A stretch of 64,000 nt of DNA, from contig JALHLQ010000014.1 in assembly GCA_022844485.1 (NCBI GenBank), positions 1 through 64,000 of the forward strand, written 5' to 3'. This DNA is from Xanthobacteraceae bacterium (GTDB lineage Bacteria; Pseudomonadota; Alphaproteobacteria; Rhizobiales; Xanthobacteraceae). The notes under the pieces are model-generated. The model was not told the origin of the DNA and did not search any database. It saw only the letters and a program-made list of their open reading frames with translations. This document shows, piece after piece, positions 44,857-53,586 of this stretch; positions within the stretch are counted from its first letter, which is position 1; every line of letters begins with the position of its first letter. A program made the position numbers and the translations under genes.

Positions 44857-46602
44857 TCACACTGCGGTTCGCCAGTCTGTCGCTTGCAGGCTGGGGCTAG
44901 GCTCGCGGTAAACAGAAATCGCTTTCAGCCCAGAGCGCCAGGCTCCGTTGAATACGTGCTCGACATCACGCACGCTCGCGCTTGACGGCAGATTGACAGT
45001 CTTGGACACGCCATCGTCGACTAGCTTGCACGCTGCCGCCAAGACTAAGAGATGCTCCGCCACGCTAAGCTCGCGGGCGTTCCTGAAAAGCGACCTTGTC
45101 GTCATCGCGCGGCGCGGCCACGACGTGCCGGTCATCGGGCCGATCACCAGTAGATCATTGCCCGGGCCGGCCCGGTGCACATAGCCGGTTGCAGTCAGCA
45201 CACGCGCCGGCAAGGAGTTCGCCAACTCGCGCGCTCGCAACATCGGCTCAATGCTAGCGTTGACGCCGAGCAGCAACGAGGTCCGCCCGGAAGGCGGCAG
45301 CGCGGTCGTCATCGCGTTGCGCAGGCCGTGCTGGGACACCGAGCTTTCGAGATCGCGCCATTCATGTTCACCGATGCCCGTGCTGTGCCGCGCAAACCGC
45401 CGGAGATAACCGGGCTCAGTGGCATAGCGCGAAACCGCGAAGCGCGGGAACGCGCCCCTTCGGGCGGCAAGCATCATCGATGCATGCTTCGAGCGGAAAT
45501 TGATCGCGGACAACGCCGAGCGCAGCAGAGCGCAACTTTCTTCGCTCCCGTAATCGAGACCAACCCACAGCAAGGCGTCCGCAAAACCACAAACGCCGAT
45601 GCCGATCTTTCGGTTCGAAGCCATCACGCTGTTGCTAGTCAAGGTCGGGAAGTTGCTCAGGCTGTTCTCTACGCTGTCATCAAGAACGCGCGTCAGGCAT
45701 TCGGCCACGTCGCCCACGAGATCAAGGTCAAGGTCGAGGACGCTGGCCTTCCATCGCAAGCATGCCGCGAGATTGATGTAGGCAAAGATGCATGCTTCTC
45801 CCCGGGCCAAACCGACCTCAGCGCACGGCGCAGTAGTCGTGTAGGGCGAGATGGCCGCAACCGGATTGTCGGCGTTGAAGCGATCGAGCGAAACCAGGCC
45901 AGGATCGCCGCACGCCCACGCGTTGCTGACCACCGCCTGCCAAAGTGTGCCGGCGTTGATGCGCTGGCCGTCACGTAACGCGTACTTGTCGCCAGCAGCC
46001 ACCGCATCCATGAATGCGTCGGTCATGTCGACGGAAATGTTGAAGTGCTTTAGACCACGATGCGTCGTTTTCGCTGCGACGAATGCGAGCACAGCGGAAT
46101 GATCGATCGACACGTGCGCGATGTTGCCGATGTATCGTTCGCAGGCGGCTGTGTCTTCCAGACGGCTTGCGTGCCGGTTGAGAACCAAGAGCGCATCAAC
46201 AGGGTCGGCCAAATTGTCGAGATTATAGCCTGATCCCATGTTGAGCTTGTAGTAATCTTCGGCCATGCGCAGCGCGCCCAGCGAAATCTCCTGCGTGACC
46301 AAAGGGACCGCGGTGCAAGACGCTAGCGTCGGCCGTCCTGCGGAAACATTCGTCAGCAGCGGCGAGCCGAGAATGCACACTCCATCTTCGACATATTGCT
46401 GGAATGCTGCAATGATCTTACGCGTGTCGCTGGGCAGTTCGCCGAGTTGCGCCTCGCACGACATCAGCCGGAGCGCCAGCTTATCGACCACCGACTGCGC
46501 GGTGTCAGTCGGGCCGAGGATGTGGCCGCTCGCCATTATCGCGCGGCTGCTCGCGTTGAAGAAGACGCGGCGGTAAGACTCACAGGGCTCGAATATGCGC
46601 AT
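44857..46602 (-). CDS. Divergent class II-like ribonucleotide reductase homologue
   Basis: A 581-residue protein with the RNR large-subunit barrel: TLASC (Cys96), KHFNISVDMTDAFMDAV, TTAPCAE (Cys260, Glu262), GEACIFAYINLAA (Cys271), RKIGIGVCGFADALLWVGL, TALPPSGRTSLLLGVNASIEPML and KTVNLPSSASVRDVEHVFNGAWRSGLKAISVYRE. All three barrel cysteines are kept. The Asn of the NxCxE site is Ala (A258-P-C-A-E). There is no ATP cone and no C-terminal Cys pair; the length is below that of usual class II enzymes. A GTG at 46638 is an alternative start. It may act on a nucleotide for a purpose other than DNA precursors. Confidence 0.82.
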   Translation of the reverse strand: MRIFEPCESYRRVFFNASSRAIMASGHILGPTDTAQSVVDKLALRLMSCEAQLGELPSDTRKIIAAFQQYVEDGVCILGSPLLTNVSAGRPTLASCTAVPLVTQEISLGALRMAEDYYKLNMGSGYNLDNLADPVDALLVLNRHASRLEDTAACERYIGNIAHVSIDHSAVLAFVAAKTTHRGLKHFNISVDMTDAFMDAVAAGDKYALRDGQRINAGTLWQAVVSNAWACGDPGLVSLDRFNADNPVAAISPYTTTAPCAEVGLARGEACIFAYINLAACLRWKASVLDLDLDLVGDVAECLTRVLDDSVENSLSNFPTLTSNSVMASNRKIGIGVCGFADALLWVGLDYGSEESCALLRSALSAINFRSKHASMMLAARRGAFPRFAVSRYATEPGYLRRFARHSTGIGEHEWRDLESSVSQHGLRNAMTTALPPSGRTSLLLGVNASIEPMLRARELANSLPARVLTATGYVHRAGPGNDLLVIGPMTGTSWPRRAMTTRSLFRNARELSVAEHLLVLAAACKLVDDGVSKTVNLPSSASVRDVEHVFNGAWRSGLKAISVYREPSPSLQATDWRTAV

Positions 46603-46740
46603 GGCGGTGTCCAACTCGTCTACACACCAACCCCCCACGCCAGCTTACCTTGTTGGAGTGGCTCGAATTTGAAAATTTCTGAAAGTTCGCTAAGAGCCTG
46701 ATCAGATTGTTTTTTCGGACGAATCCCGCTTTAGATTATC

Positions 46741-46770
46741 GTGAGGCCGGGGTGGGCGGCCCGGCCTCAC
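46741..46770. repeat. Perfect 10-bp inverted repeat
   Basis: GTGAGGCCGG and CCGGCCTCAC flank a ten-base loop. It lies upstream of the RNR-like operon and downstream of nothing on the plus strand. No U run follows in either direction, so it may be an operator or a weak terminator for neither gene. Confidence 0.5.
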
Positions 46771-46810
46771 AGCGGCAAAGTGACAGAGCGTGCCGGCTTG
46801 CTAGCAATCG

Positions 46811-47155
46811 TCATTGGCCACCCGGCACCTGATAGCCCTTGCTGACTTCCGGTGCGCCGGTGGAAACCTCACCCACCGCTTCTTCAATCTGCTTCGCGAG
46901 TTGGTGGAGACCAACCGCTTTGAGGATTTCGAGTGCGCCTCGATAGCTGTAACCAGCGGCGAAGCATCCGATCCCCAGCGCCTTGGACCGAATCATCAGC
47001 TTCGCGCATCTTTCCGCCGCTACCGGCTTTGCATCCAGCGCCACGGCGGCGACCGTCAGCACGAGGCCGACCGACCCCGCGTTCGTGACTGGCGTTGCCA
47101 TCGACGCGATGGAGATCATGACGCCGACGAGCATGGAGAGGTCTTTCCTGTTCAT
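46811..47155 (-). CDS. Small hypothetical membrane protein
   Basis: A 114-residue protein with one or two hydrophobic segments (about 6-40, LVGVMISIASMATPVTNAGSVGLVLTVAAVALDA) and a helical C-terminal half. Start ATG 47155 (MNRKDLSML) follows AAAGGGTG. No family recognised; it stands between the RNR-like operon and the relaxase-like gene. Confidence 0.55.
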   Translation of the reverse strand: MNRKDLSMLVGVMISIASMATPVTNAGSVGLVLTVAAVALDAKPVAAERCAKLMIRSKALGIGCFAAGYSYRGALEILKAVGLHQLAKQIEEAVGEVSTGAPEVSKGYQVPGGQ

Positions 47156-47601
47156 GGTGTCACCCTTTCTTTGGAGGACCATGATCCATTTGTAGGGAGC
47201 CGTTCGACCGGGCACTTGACAATCTATGCAAGTCGCTGCCGGGCATGGACGGCGTGAGGCCCGCGCATCAGCAGCGATTCGGGAGAGATGGCCCACTCCT
47301 TTGTGGTCTTTGTTTTCAAGTCCTTGTGCCTCCACATCTAGTGCAGCGGTGGCAATGGCACGCATCGTTGCGTACGACTGCAATCTGTGGCGATGTCGCC
47401 CGACGGAAAGAGCGCGCGTTCGCCTCCTGTATGTGGAGAAATGGAAACGCCCGCTATGAGGAACCTGAGAATTCAGCTCACCGTCGCGGCTCCACGAAAA
47501 GAGCGAGCCCCACTAATCGCGGGGCATGAAAAATAAAAGGATCAAACAATAGTGATCACGACCTTCCGGGCTTTTGGCTCAGCAACGCCGCGCCCTTGGC
47601 T
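47156..47601. other. Intergenic spacer
   Basis: No supported gene. A weak inverted repeat GCCCC / GGGGC lies near 47508-47526, followed by T-rich sequence only on the minus strand. Short frames here lack ribosome-binding sites or family features. Confidence 0.35.
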
Positions 47602-48606
47602 CTATGGCCTGTCGATCCGGAACACCTCATTCCCCACACGCTGCCACGCATCAGTGAGCAAGTGCGCCGTCGGCTCGGGAGCTTTATCGAAGTCGCCCAG
47701 GCTGCTCATCGTTTTAAACAGAAACAGCTTGCTCTTTCCCTCGCTCGCCAGATCCCGCACGAGCGACATGATGTTCGTCATGTGAGGCTCGTTCGTCGTG
47801 ACGGTTAGGATGAGTAGATTGGGAAGACCGAGGTGCGACTTGTGGATGCTCTGGGCTGAGATTTGTCGGTAGGCCAGAATCTTTCTCAGATAGCTTGTCT
47901 GGTTCAGGTCCGAGCGGCTTACGGGCTGTGTGTTCCGGTCGGCTTCGACAGCGAAGAAGCGATATGCCTTCGCCTCGTCGCGCTTATACTCCAACCCGAA
48001 TAGCCCATCCGGCACGATCTTAATATCCGCGCGTTGCGTTGCCCCCGTACGCGGGAACGTGTGCGAGATCGAGACCGATATCGCGAACGGATTATCGAGT
48101 TTGCGCGTGCTCTCCGGCGCCCTCGCGATGATCTCCTGCCACGAGATAAAGCGCAGGCTCGGGTCCTGCCGAACGCCAAGCTCTATTGACGCCATGCAGT
48201 CGCAAATCATCAACTGATGGGCAAACTGCCGATACGCGCCCATACGCCCCTTTTTCAGAAGCGGGCTGTCGTTGTGAATTAGACCGCGTTCGCGAAGCAC
48301 CCGCTCGCCCCGGTCGTCCAGTTCATAGATGACAGGCATGTAGCGGCAGTTCGCAAACTGCCATTGCTGCTCCGGTCGATTGATGTACCGGCCGTCATGA
48401 TACAAATGCCCAAGTCGCTCCTTGAAGCGTGTCTCCGAATTGCCTCCGAGGAATGCATAGAGAAAATTGGAACGCAGGAAGTGATAGCGATTGAGCAACT
48501 CAAACAATTCGACATCGCGCTCTGTCAGCTCTATGCGCTTGCCCGAGCTAATCCGGCGCATGCGGGAGCGACGTTTGGTTGCTTGCATGGTCCGGCTAGG
48601 CGGCAA
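47602..48606 (-). CDS. Replication-relaxation family protein
   Basis: A 334-residue protein. LTERDVELFELLNRYHFLRSNFLYAFLGG is a winged-helix start, ELDDRGERVLRERG follows, and FGLEYKRDEAKAYRFFAVEADRNTQPV resembles the conserved core of the Replic_Relax family (relaxase-like proteins of plasmids and integrative elements). It pairs with the coupling ATPase at 52363-53586 as a mobilisation pair. It overlaps the MT-A70 gene by 11 bases. Confidence 0.75.
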   Translation of the reverse strand: MPPSRTMQATKRRSRMRRISSGKRIELTERDVELFELLNRYHFLRSNFLYAFLGGNSETRFKERLGHLYHDGRYINRPEQQWQFANCRYMPVIYELDDRGERVLRERGLIHNDSPLLKKGRMGAYRQFAHQLMICDCMASIELGVRQDPSLRFISWQEIIARAPESTRKLDNPFAISVSISHTFPRTGATQRADIKIVPDGLFGLEYKRDEAKAYRFFAVEADRNTQPVSRSDLNQTSYLRKILAYRQISAQSIHKSHLGLPNLLILTVTTNEPHMTNIMSLVRDLASEGKSKLFLFKTMSSLGDFDKAPEPTAHLLTDAWQRVGNEVFRIDRP

Positions 48607-49153
48607 TCAGGATGTCGCTTCGGACCTCATTGCCCCACACGTCCCAGCCGTCGGCTTCGCTGCGCGCAAATAGCTCCAACCGGGGAGCATGGCTAACCCG
48701 CTCGATCATGGTCCGCATCTCGCCCGGCTTCGCGGAATGTGCCGTGCGAGAAGCATGGATGGCGGTGATGCCCTGGGCGCGCTTGCTGTCGTCCGTGGTG
48801 CGATACGGCAGCCGGCCGCGTACGCCGAAGAGGCAATGCTCGGTTTGGCCTCTGTAATACTGTCCAAGGCCGAAGCGGTCTTTCACCCACGTGATTGTCG
48901 TTTTGTACCGAAAACCCCAGTTGTCCATGACGAGCAGGCCGTTGGCCAGGTGCGTGTTCGTCACCCACAGATACAGGTGGCACCCGTCATCGTCGATATG
49001 CGGCTGCAAGCTATTGCCGAGCCGAAGAATCGCAGCGATCGGCATGCGAGGATAGTGCCGGTCGGCACCACGCTTGACTTTACCGCCGCCGTACTCCGGC
49101 CAAGGCGGGTCTGCATAAATCACTCGATACGCGGAACGTTTATGGAATTTCAT
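48596..49153 (-). CDS. MT-A70 family adenine methyltransferase
   Basis: A 185-residue protein with the catalytic DPPW at residues 15-18 (VIYADPPWPEY) and later HLYLWVTNTHL, TTITWVKDRFGLGQYYRGQTEHCLFG. MT-A70 enzymes make N6-methyladenine in DNA or RNA. GAGG precedes ATG 49153. No restriction nuclease is adjacent, so it may be an orphan methylase that protects the element or marks it for replication control. It overlaps the Replic_Relax gene and is probably cotranscribed with it. Confidence 0.87.
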   Translation of the reverse strand: MKFHKRSAYRVIYADPPWPEYGGGKVKRGADRHYPRMPIAAILRLGNSLQPHIDDDGCHLYLWVTNTHLANGLLVMDNWGFRYKTTITWVKDRFGLGQYYRGQTEHCLFGVRGRLPYRTTDDSKRAQGITAIHASRTAHSAKPGEMRTMIERVSHAPRLELFARSEADGWDVWGNEVRSDILIAA

Positions 49154-49376
49154 CCGTGTTGTCCTCGTTGAAGAGGGCACGGGAAGTAGAAGAAAAGTCA
49201 TTCGCCGTAACCGTTCGGCATACTCTGCCGCTTGCACGATTGAGCGCGAATGTATCACTATGCGGCGCGGATCAACTTTTATTGCAAGAAAAGGCGTCGA
49301 CCTGCAACCTCAGAAATTTCTTGTGCGCATTGGCAACGCCCGCGTTGATCAACGCCTAGTTGGTCCTTTGCGGCCG

Positions 49377-51803
49377 TCAACTTAGTGAAACGGCAAGAAC
49401 TCCCGAAAGCATCGTTATGCGTGTGATGCCTACACTGTAGGGAACACGAAAATAAAAGAGCACTGCCGAGCCCGCTTGAAAAGCAAGGCCAACAGCGAGC
49501 GCCACTTTGCTCTCAAATGATTCCAATGCGAAGAACGCAAGAACAAGAGTCGCGAACATGCCCACCCAGCCAACGGCTAAAGCCGCCCGGTTACCGAGAA
49601 AATGCGCAATAGTATGGATTCCGGCCGCAACATCGCCTTTAAGGTCAAGCGCGTCGAGCAACGTCTCACGGAAAACGATGTAGGACAGCAGAAGGCCTAA
49701 AATGATCGTTGGCAGCGTGAATCCCACCGCGTCGTGTGCGAACAAGAACGGCGTCATTGCCAACATGGCCGTATACAGGCCTTTAACCACGGGCCACCTC
49801 TTTGAGACCGGAGAGTAAGCAAAAAGAGCCGTCGCAATCACGGCGATCCAAAGTGCGGATGAAGAACCGAACCCGAAATGCGCCGATCCGAGGGCGATCA
49901 CCAAAAATGCTACGACGCCGCGCCATGCCGAGGCTCGAGACAGAAGCCCCAAAGCGATCGGTCGGCTCTTTCCCGCTATACGATCTTTTTCAAGATCATA
50001 TATATCGTTCATCACAAATCCGCTCATCGTTACAAACGTCATCGCAACAAAGGCCGCCAACGAATTCTGCCAGTCACCAAATGCTGATCTAAAAACTATC
50101 AACAAGGCCGCAAATCCTGCGATCCAACTGACGCCCAACCTTCCGGACTGAAAAAGTAGCTTCGTTGAGAGCAGGCAGTTTTGAATCCTTGAAATGACCA
50201 TCTGTGCGGTGGCTGTTTCTTGGGTCGTAGATTTCATTTCGTTGATTTTCTCAGTTTCCATGACGGTCATAGCAAGTTTCGTAGGCCGAAATATTGTCGT
50301 CAGGACTGCTAGTACTGAAAGGACGACAACGGCAATCCCAACAAGCGCGAGCCGCGAGGAGAAATGGCTTCTCGTCGCTTCTGCCGATCCCTCCGGAAAT
50401 ATGAATAGCACAAACCACGCAAAGGTGAGGACTATGCAAACCAATTGAGACATGGCCAACAGTAGAAAAAGGCAAGCGGCATCAAACGAATAGAGGCGCG
50501 GGTTCCATATATTGCGCACGAAGGCGTCTAGTCTCAAGCCGAACAAATCCTTCGACAACCTTAAAAGGCCCGCCATAAAGCCAACAAGCGCTATCAGAGC
50601 CAGCAAAGTTTGGAAAGACGACTGATCAGTTATCGGTGGCGCCGAAAATCTAGCAAAGCCTGCAATGCTTAAAATAAATGCGACTGGAGTCCCGTATCCC
50701 ACGGCAAAGCTGAAGACGAGCGCTACTTTTGATTTTTTTAACACGGGGTCGAGCGCCAACCAGAACAAAACAAACGTGTAGACCACCACAATTATTGGAA
50801 AGAAGCTCATTTCTGTAAAAAAGGCCGGCGAAAGCAAGAAGAGGGTGGGATATACGACACCCGACCAATTAGCTCCCTGGAGATAAAACTCAATACCTCG
50901 ATGATCGGCTGAATAGTGAGTATCGTGTTTGTTTAAAAAATAGAGATGCTTTGTCACCTCGCCAAATCCTAGAAAGAATGTAATCATTACGGCAAGCGAA
51001 ATGAATTTCGCTGATGACCATCCGAGAGCGAAAAATGCCAAAAGACCGAGGCCAATTACGAAGAGAGGGCCGCCAACATAAATTATCACCGCACGAACTC
51101 GCCAGACGTAATACAAGGATACAACGGTGATTGAACCGACTAGATACGCCGCGTCTTCCCACGAGGAGAGCGCCATAATACTTTCATACGGTTGGGCGAG
51201 CCTTCGCTTCAACAATAGCCCGAGCGAGAAATTAACAATGCATAATAGAAACGCAGGAACAAAAATGAGATTTTCAAAGCTCTTCTGACGCTTGTCAGCC
51301 TCGGTGTCGGGGACAGAAGCAGACTTGTACAGACGGTAAGACGTTACGCAGTAATAGAACAAGGGCGAAGTTAGGATTAGCACATAAAAAAAGTCCCCCC
51401 AATAAACGCTCGGTGACGCCGAGACCGACCACACCATTATGAATAAGACGACGCCGGCCCATGCTAGTGACCATTGAGCTGCCGAAACTTCATGATTCTG
51501 ATATCGCGGCGCCGAGTACATCTGGCGGTATGCGAGAAATGCGACATTGGGCAATACATACAAAAAGGCGATCGTCAGGCTTGATTTGTTTGTGAGCATG
51601 TCCCACTCGGGAAATGCTTTTGTCGCAGCCACCAAACCTGTAAGCATGCACAATGCTGCGATGGCCAGAAGCGCAAGTGCTTTTGCGAGCTCTAGCCCTA
51701 TAGCTTTGATGATAACCCCCACGAGATGCCCCCAGATCAATTCAAACTTGGATAGTACAAATTTGCGTGCGCAGCTTTCAAGTGCATCAAGCGTCTTTAC
51801 CAC
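49377..51803 (-). CDS. UbiA prenyltransferase fused to a large membrane domain
   Basis: An 808-residue, very hydrophobic protein with roughly 20 membrane segments. The C-terminal about 260 residues are a UbiA-type intramembrane prenyltransferase with both Asp-rich motifs: NDIYDLEKD (599-606) and LLDALDLKGD (715-724). Residues 1 to about 530 form a separate multi-pass region I do not recognise. UbiA proteins attach prenyl chains to ring acceptors or sugars. The gene is more AT-rich than its neighbours, which suggests recent acquisition. Confidence 0.82.
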   Translation of the reverse strand: MVKTLDALESCARKFVLSKFELIWGHLVGVIIKAIGLELAKALALLAIAALCMLTGLVAATKAFPEWDMLTNKSSLTIAFLYVLPNVAFLAYRQMYSAPRYQNHEVSAAQWSLAWAGVVLFIMVWSVSASPSVYWGDFFYVLILTSPLFYYCVTSYRLYKSASVPDTEADKRQKSFENLIFVPAFLLCIVNFSLGLLLKRRLAQPYESIMALSSWEDAAYLVGSITVVSLYYVWRVRAVIIYVGGPLFVIGLGLLAFFALGWSSAKFISLAVMITFFLGFGEVTKHLYFLNKHDTHYSADHRGIEFYLQGANWSGVVYPTLFLLSPAFFTEMSFFPIIVVVYTFVLFWLALDPVLKKSKVALVFSFAVGYGTPVAFILSIAGFARFSAPPITDQSSFQTLLALIALVGFMAGLLRLSKDLFGLRLDAFVRNIWNPRLYSFDAACLFLLLAMSQLVCIVLTFAWFVLFIFPEGSAEATRSHFSSRLALVGIAVVVLSVLAVLTTIFRPTKLAMTVMETEKINEMKSTTQETATAQMVISRIQNCLLSTKLLFQSGRLGVSWIAGFAALLIVFRSAFGDWQNSLAAFVAMTFVTMSGFVMNDIYDLEKDRIAGKSRPIALGLLSRASAWRGVVAFLVIALGSAHFGFGSSSALWIAVIATALFAYSPVSKRWPVVKGLYTAMLAMTPFLFAHDAVGFTLPTIILGLLLSYIVFRETLLDALDLKGDVAAGIHTIAHFLGNRAALAVGWVGMFATLVLAFFALESFESKVALAVGLAFQAGSAVLFYFRVPYSVGITRITMLSGVLAVSLS

Positions 51804-51837
51804 CTAATAAATCGGGTGGATTGGTGATTTTGAAAGT

Positions 51838-51866
51838 AAATCCGGTCGTTTGTGACGGCCGGATTT
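51838..51866. terminator. Hairpin, likely bidirectional terminator
   Basis: AAATCCGG (51838-51845) pairs with CCGGATTT (51859-51866), extended inward by T-G and CGT/ACG, with a five-base loop. It lies between the UbiA-fusion gene and the small gene at 51886, and would end the latter's transcript on the minus strand; T runs are short. Confidence 0.5.
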
Positions 51867-51885
51867 GGTATTCGGAGCGCCAGCG

Positions 51886-52053
51886 TTAACCACCGACGAT
51901 ATATTTTGCGACTGCTCCGGGAGCCGCACCGCCAAGCATCCATACCGGTATGGCGAGCCGGGTTGGCAGATGCAGTACTTCGATGCTCAGGAAGGCAACA
52001 GTCAAATATCCCATCGCGAACGCAGCGATGCCAATCCAGTCTGACAGAACCAT
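51886..52053 (-). CDS. Small two-helix membrane protein
   Basis: A 55-residue peptide with two hydrophobic helices (about 5-25, 32-53) separated by a short loop (HLPTRL). AGGAG lies upstream of ATG 52053. No family recognised. Confidence 0.55.
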   Translation of the reverse strand: MVLSDWIGIAAFAMGYLTVAFLSIEVLHLPTRLAIPVWMLGGAAPGAVAKYIVGG

Positions 52054-52362
52054 CTCCGTTTCTCCTCCGCTGTTGAGCGGTGGAAGCCGAAGAAGAATTG
52101 TCCTGCGTACCTCAGCCTTCAACGTCCAACAACGGGGAGACTCGCTAGATTCAATCACAAATTTGAGGATCAGCAAGCGGCCGCGCGACGGAGCGTACCT
52201 CATCCGATACTAAAGCGGCGGGTGATTGTTGTGGGGGCAGCGGCTCGCTTGCGGCTTTTCAGCGCGCGTTTGATATCCTCAGCTTTGGTCACGCCGTAGA
52301 TTTCGTGTGCGCATTTTCGCGAAATGGAGCATCTCGTATAGCGTCGCCGACGATTCGAAGCT
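52054..52362. other. Intergenic spacer
   Basis: No gene or strong structure is seen between the small membrane gene and the coupling ATPase. Confidence 0.35.
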
Positions 52363-53586
52363 TCATTCAGCGCGTAGTCTCCCTTGAACGCACCCGACGT
52401 TAGTATCCGTATCGCCTTCCGCCGGAGGCAGCGTCGCTGCGCTAAAGGGCTTCGAGGGCATACCGTTAATCATGAGCTTCAGATAGATGCGGTAGTTCGG
52501 AAGCTGCATGAGATCGATTTGCTCGAAGCGCTCCACAAACTCGCGCTCCAAATACGGTGCGTCCTCGGCACCGATACGAAATGAGATAACGGTTGCGGCA
52601 TTTCCCAAGACGGCGTGTCTGATCTCCGGCTCTAACTGGTGCATATACTGGTGGGCGACCGTAAAGCCGACTCGATACTTACGCTGTTCTGAAAACATGT
52701 TGACGAGCGCGAGGGTCGTAAAGCTCTGGAACTCGTCGACATAGACGAAGAAGTCGCGCCGCTTCGGCGCTGGCATGTCCGCTCGACTGAACGCAGCAAG
52801 GCCAATCGTTGTCACCAGCAAGCCGCCCAGGAGCGACGAGCTATCCTCGCCCAGCCTCCCCTTGGCGAGATTCACTAGCAGCACCCCGCCCTCGTCCATT
52901 AGCTTGCGGACGTGCAGGTCCTTCTCAGGCCTTGTGAGAATACGATTGAGCAACGGGTCGGCCAGGAACGCGCCGATTTTGTTCTGTATCGGCGCGATAC
53001 CGTCGGCGCGGTAGCCAAAGGTGAAGCGTTCGAACTCCTTCTCCAAGAAATTGCGCACTGTCTCGTTCTGGAGCGATTTGACGACTTCCTTCCGGTACTT
53101 CTGATCTGTCATCAGCCTGAGAACGTCGTGCAGCGTGGCGTCCGGTTGCTCTAGGAGGGCAAGCAAGACGTTGCGCAGGATGTGCTCCATGCGCACACCC
53201 CACGATTCGGCCCACATTTTTTTGAGGACCTCCATAAGCCCGGAAGCGGCGAGCGAGATAAACTCTCCGCGCACTTGCCGCAGGGGATTGTACCCATACG
53301 GCTGCGCCGGGTCGGACGCGTTGAGGTAGATGGCGTCTTCGCGGCCTGAGGCCGGAATGCGCGAGGCAACGCGCTCGACCAAGTCCCCATGCGGATCGAT
53401 GAGTGCGAAACCGTGCCCCCGCTCCAGGTCCTGCAAGGCCATGCCTTCAAGGAGCGTCGACTTGCCGGTGCCTGTCTTGCCGATGATGTAGATGTGGGAG
53501 AAGCGGTCCTCGGTCTTTATGCCGAACACGCGACGGTCGTCGCGGAAATCGACGCGGGCGATGTTGATGATTCCAGACGAGGGCAT
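52363..53586 (-). CDS. VirD4/TraD-like DNA transfer ATPase (type IV coupling protein)
   Basis: A 407-residue ATPase: FSHIYIIGKTGTGKSTLLEGMA holds Walker A (36-44), GFALIDPHGDLVER is the next conserved block and FFVYVDEFQSF gives Walker B (283-286), followed by SEQRKYRVGFTVAHQYMHQL. There is no N-terminal membrane segment, so it is a soluble form of coupling protein, as found with Replic_Relax proteins in integrative elements. It would feed element DNA to a secretion channel; no channel genes are in view. Confidence 0.87.
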   Translation of the reverse strand: MPSSGIINIARVDFRDDRRVFGIKTEDRFSHIYIIGKTGTGKSTLLEGMALQDLERGHGFALIDPHGDLVERVASRIPASGREDAIYLNASDPAQPYGYNPLRQVRGEFISLAASGLMEVLKKMWAESWGVRMEHILRNVLLALLEQPDATLHDVLRLMTDQKYRKEVVKSLQNETVRNFLEKEFERFTFGYRADGIAPIQNKIGAFLADPLLNRILTRPEKDLHVRKLMDEGGVLLVNLAKGRLGEDSSSLLGGLLVTTIGLAAFSRADMPAPKRRDFFVYVDEFQSFTTLALVNMFSEQRKYRVGFTVAHQYMHQLEPEIRHAVLGNAATVISFRIGAEDAPYLEREFVERFEQIDLMQLPNYRIYLKLMINGMPSKPFSAATLPPAEGDTDTNVGCVQGRLRAE

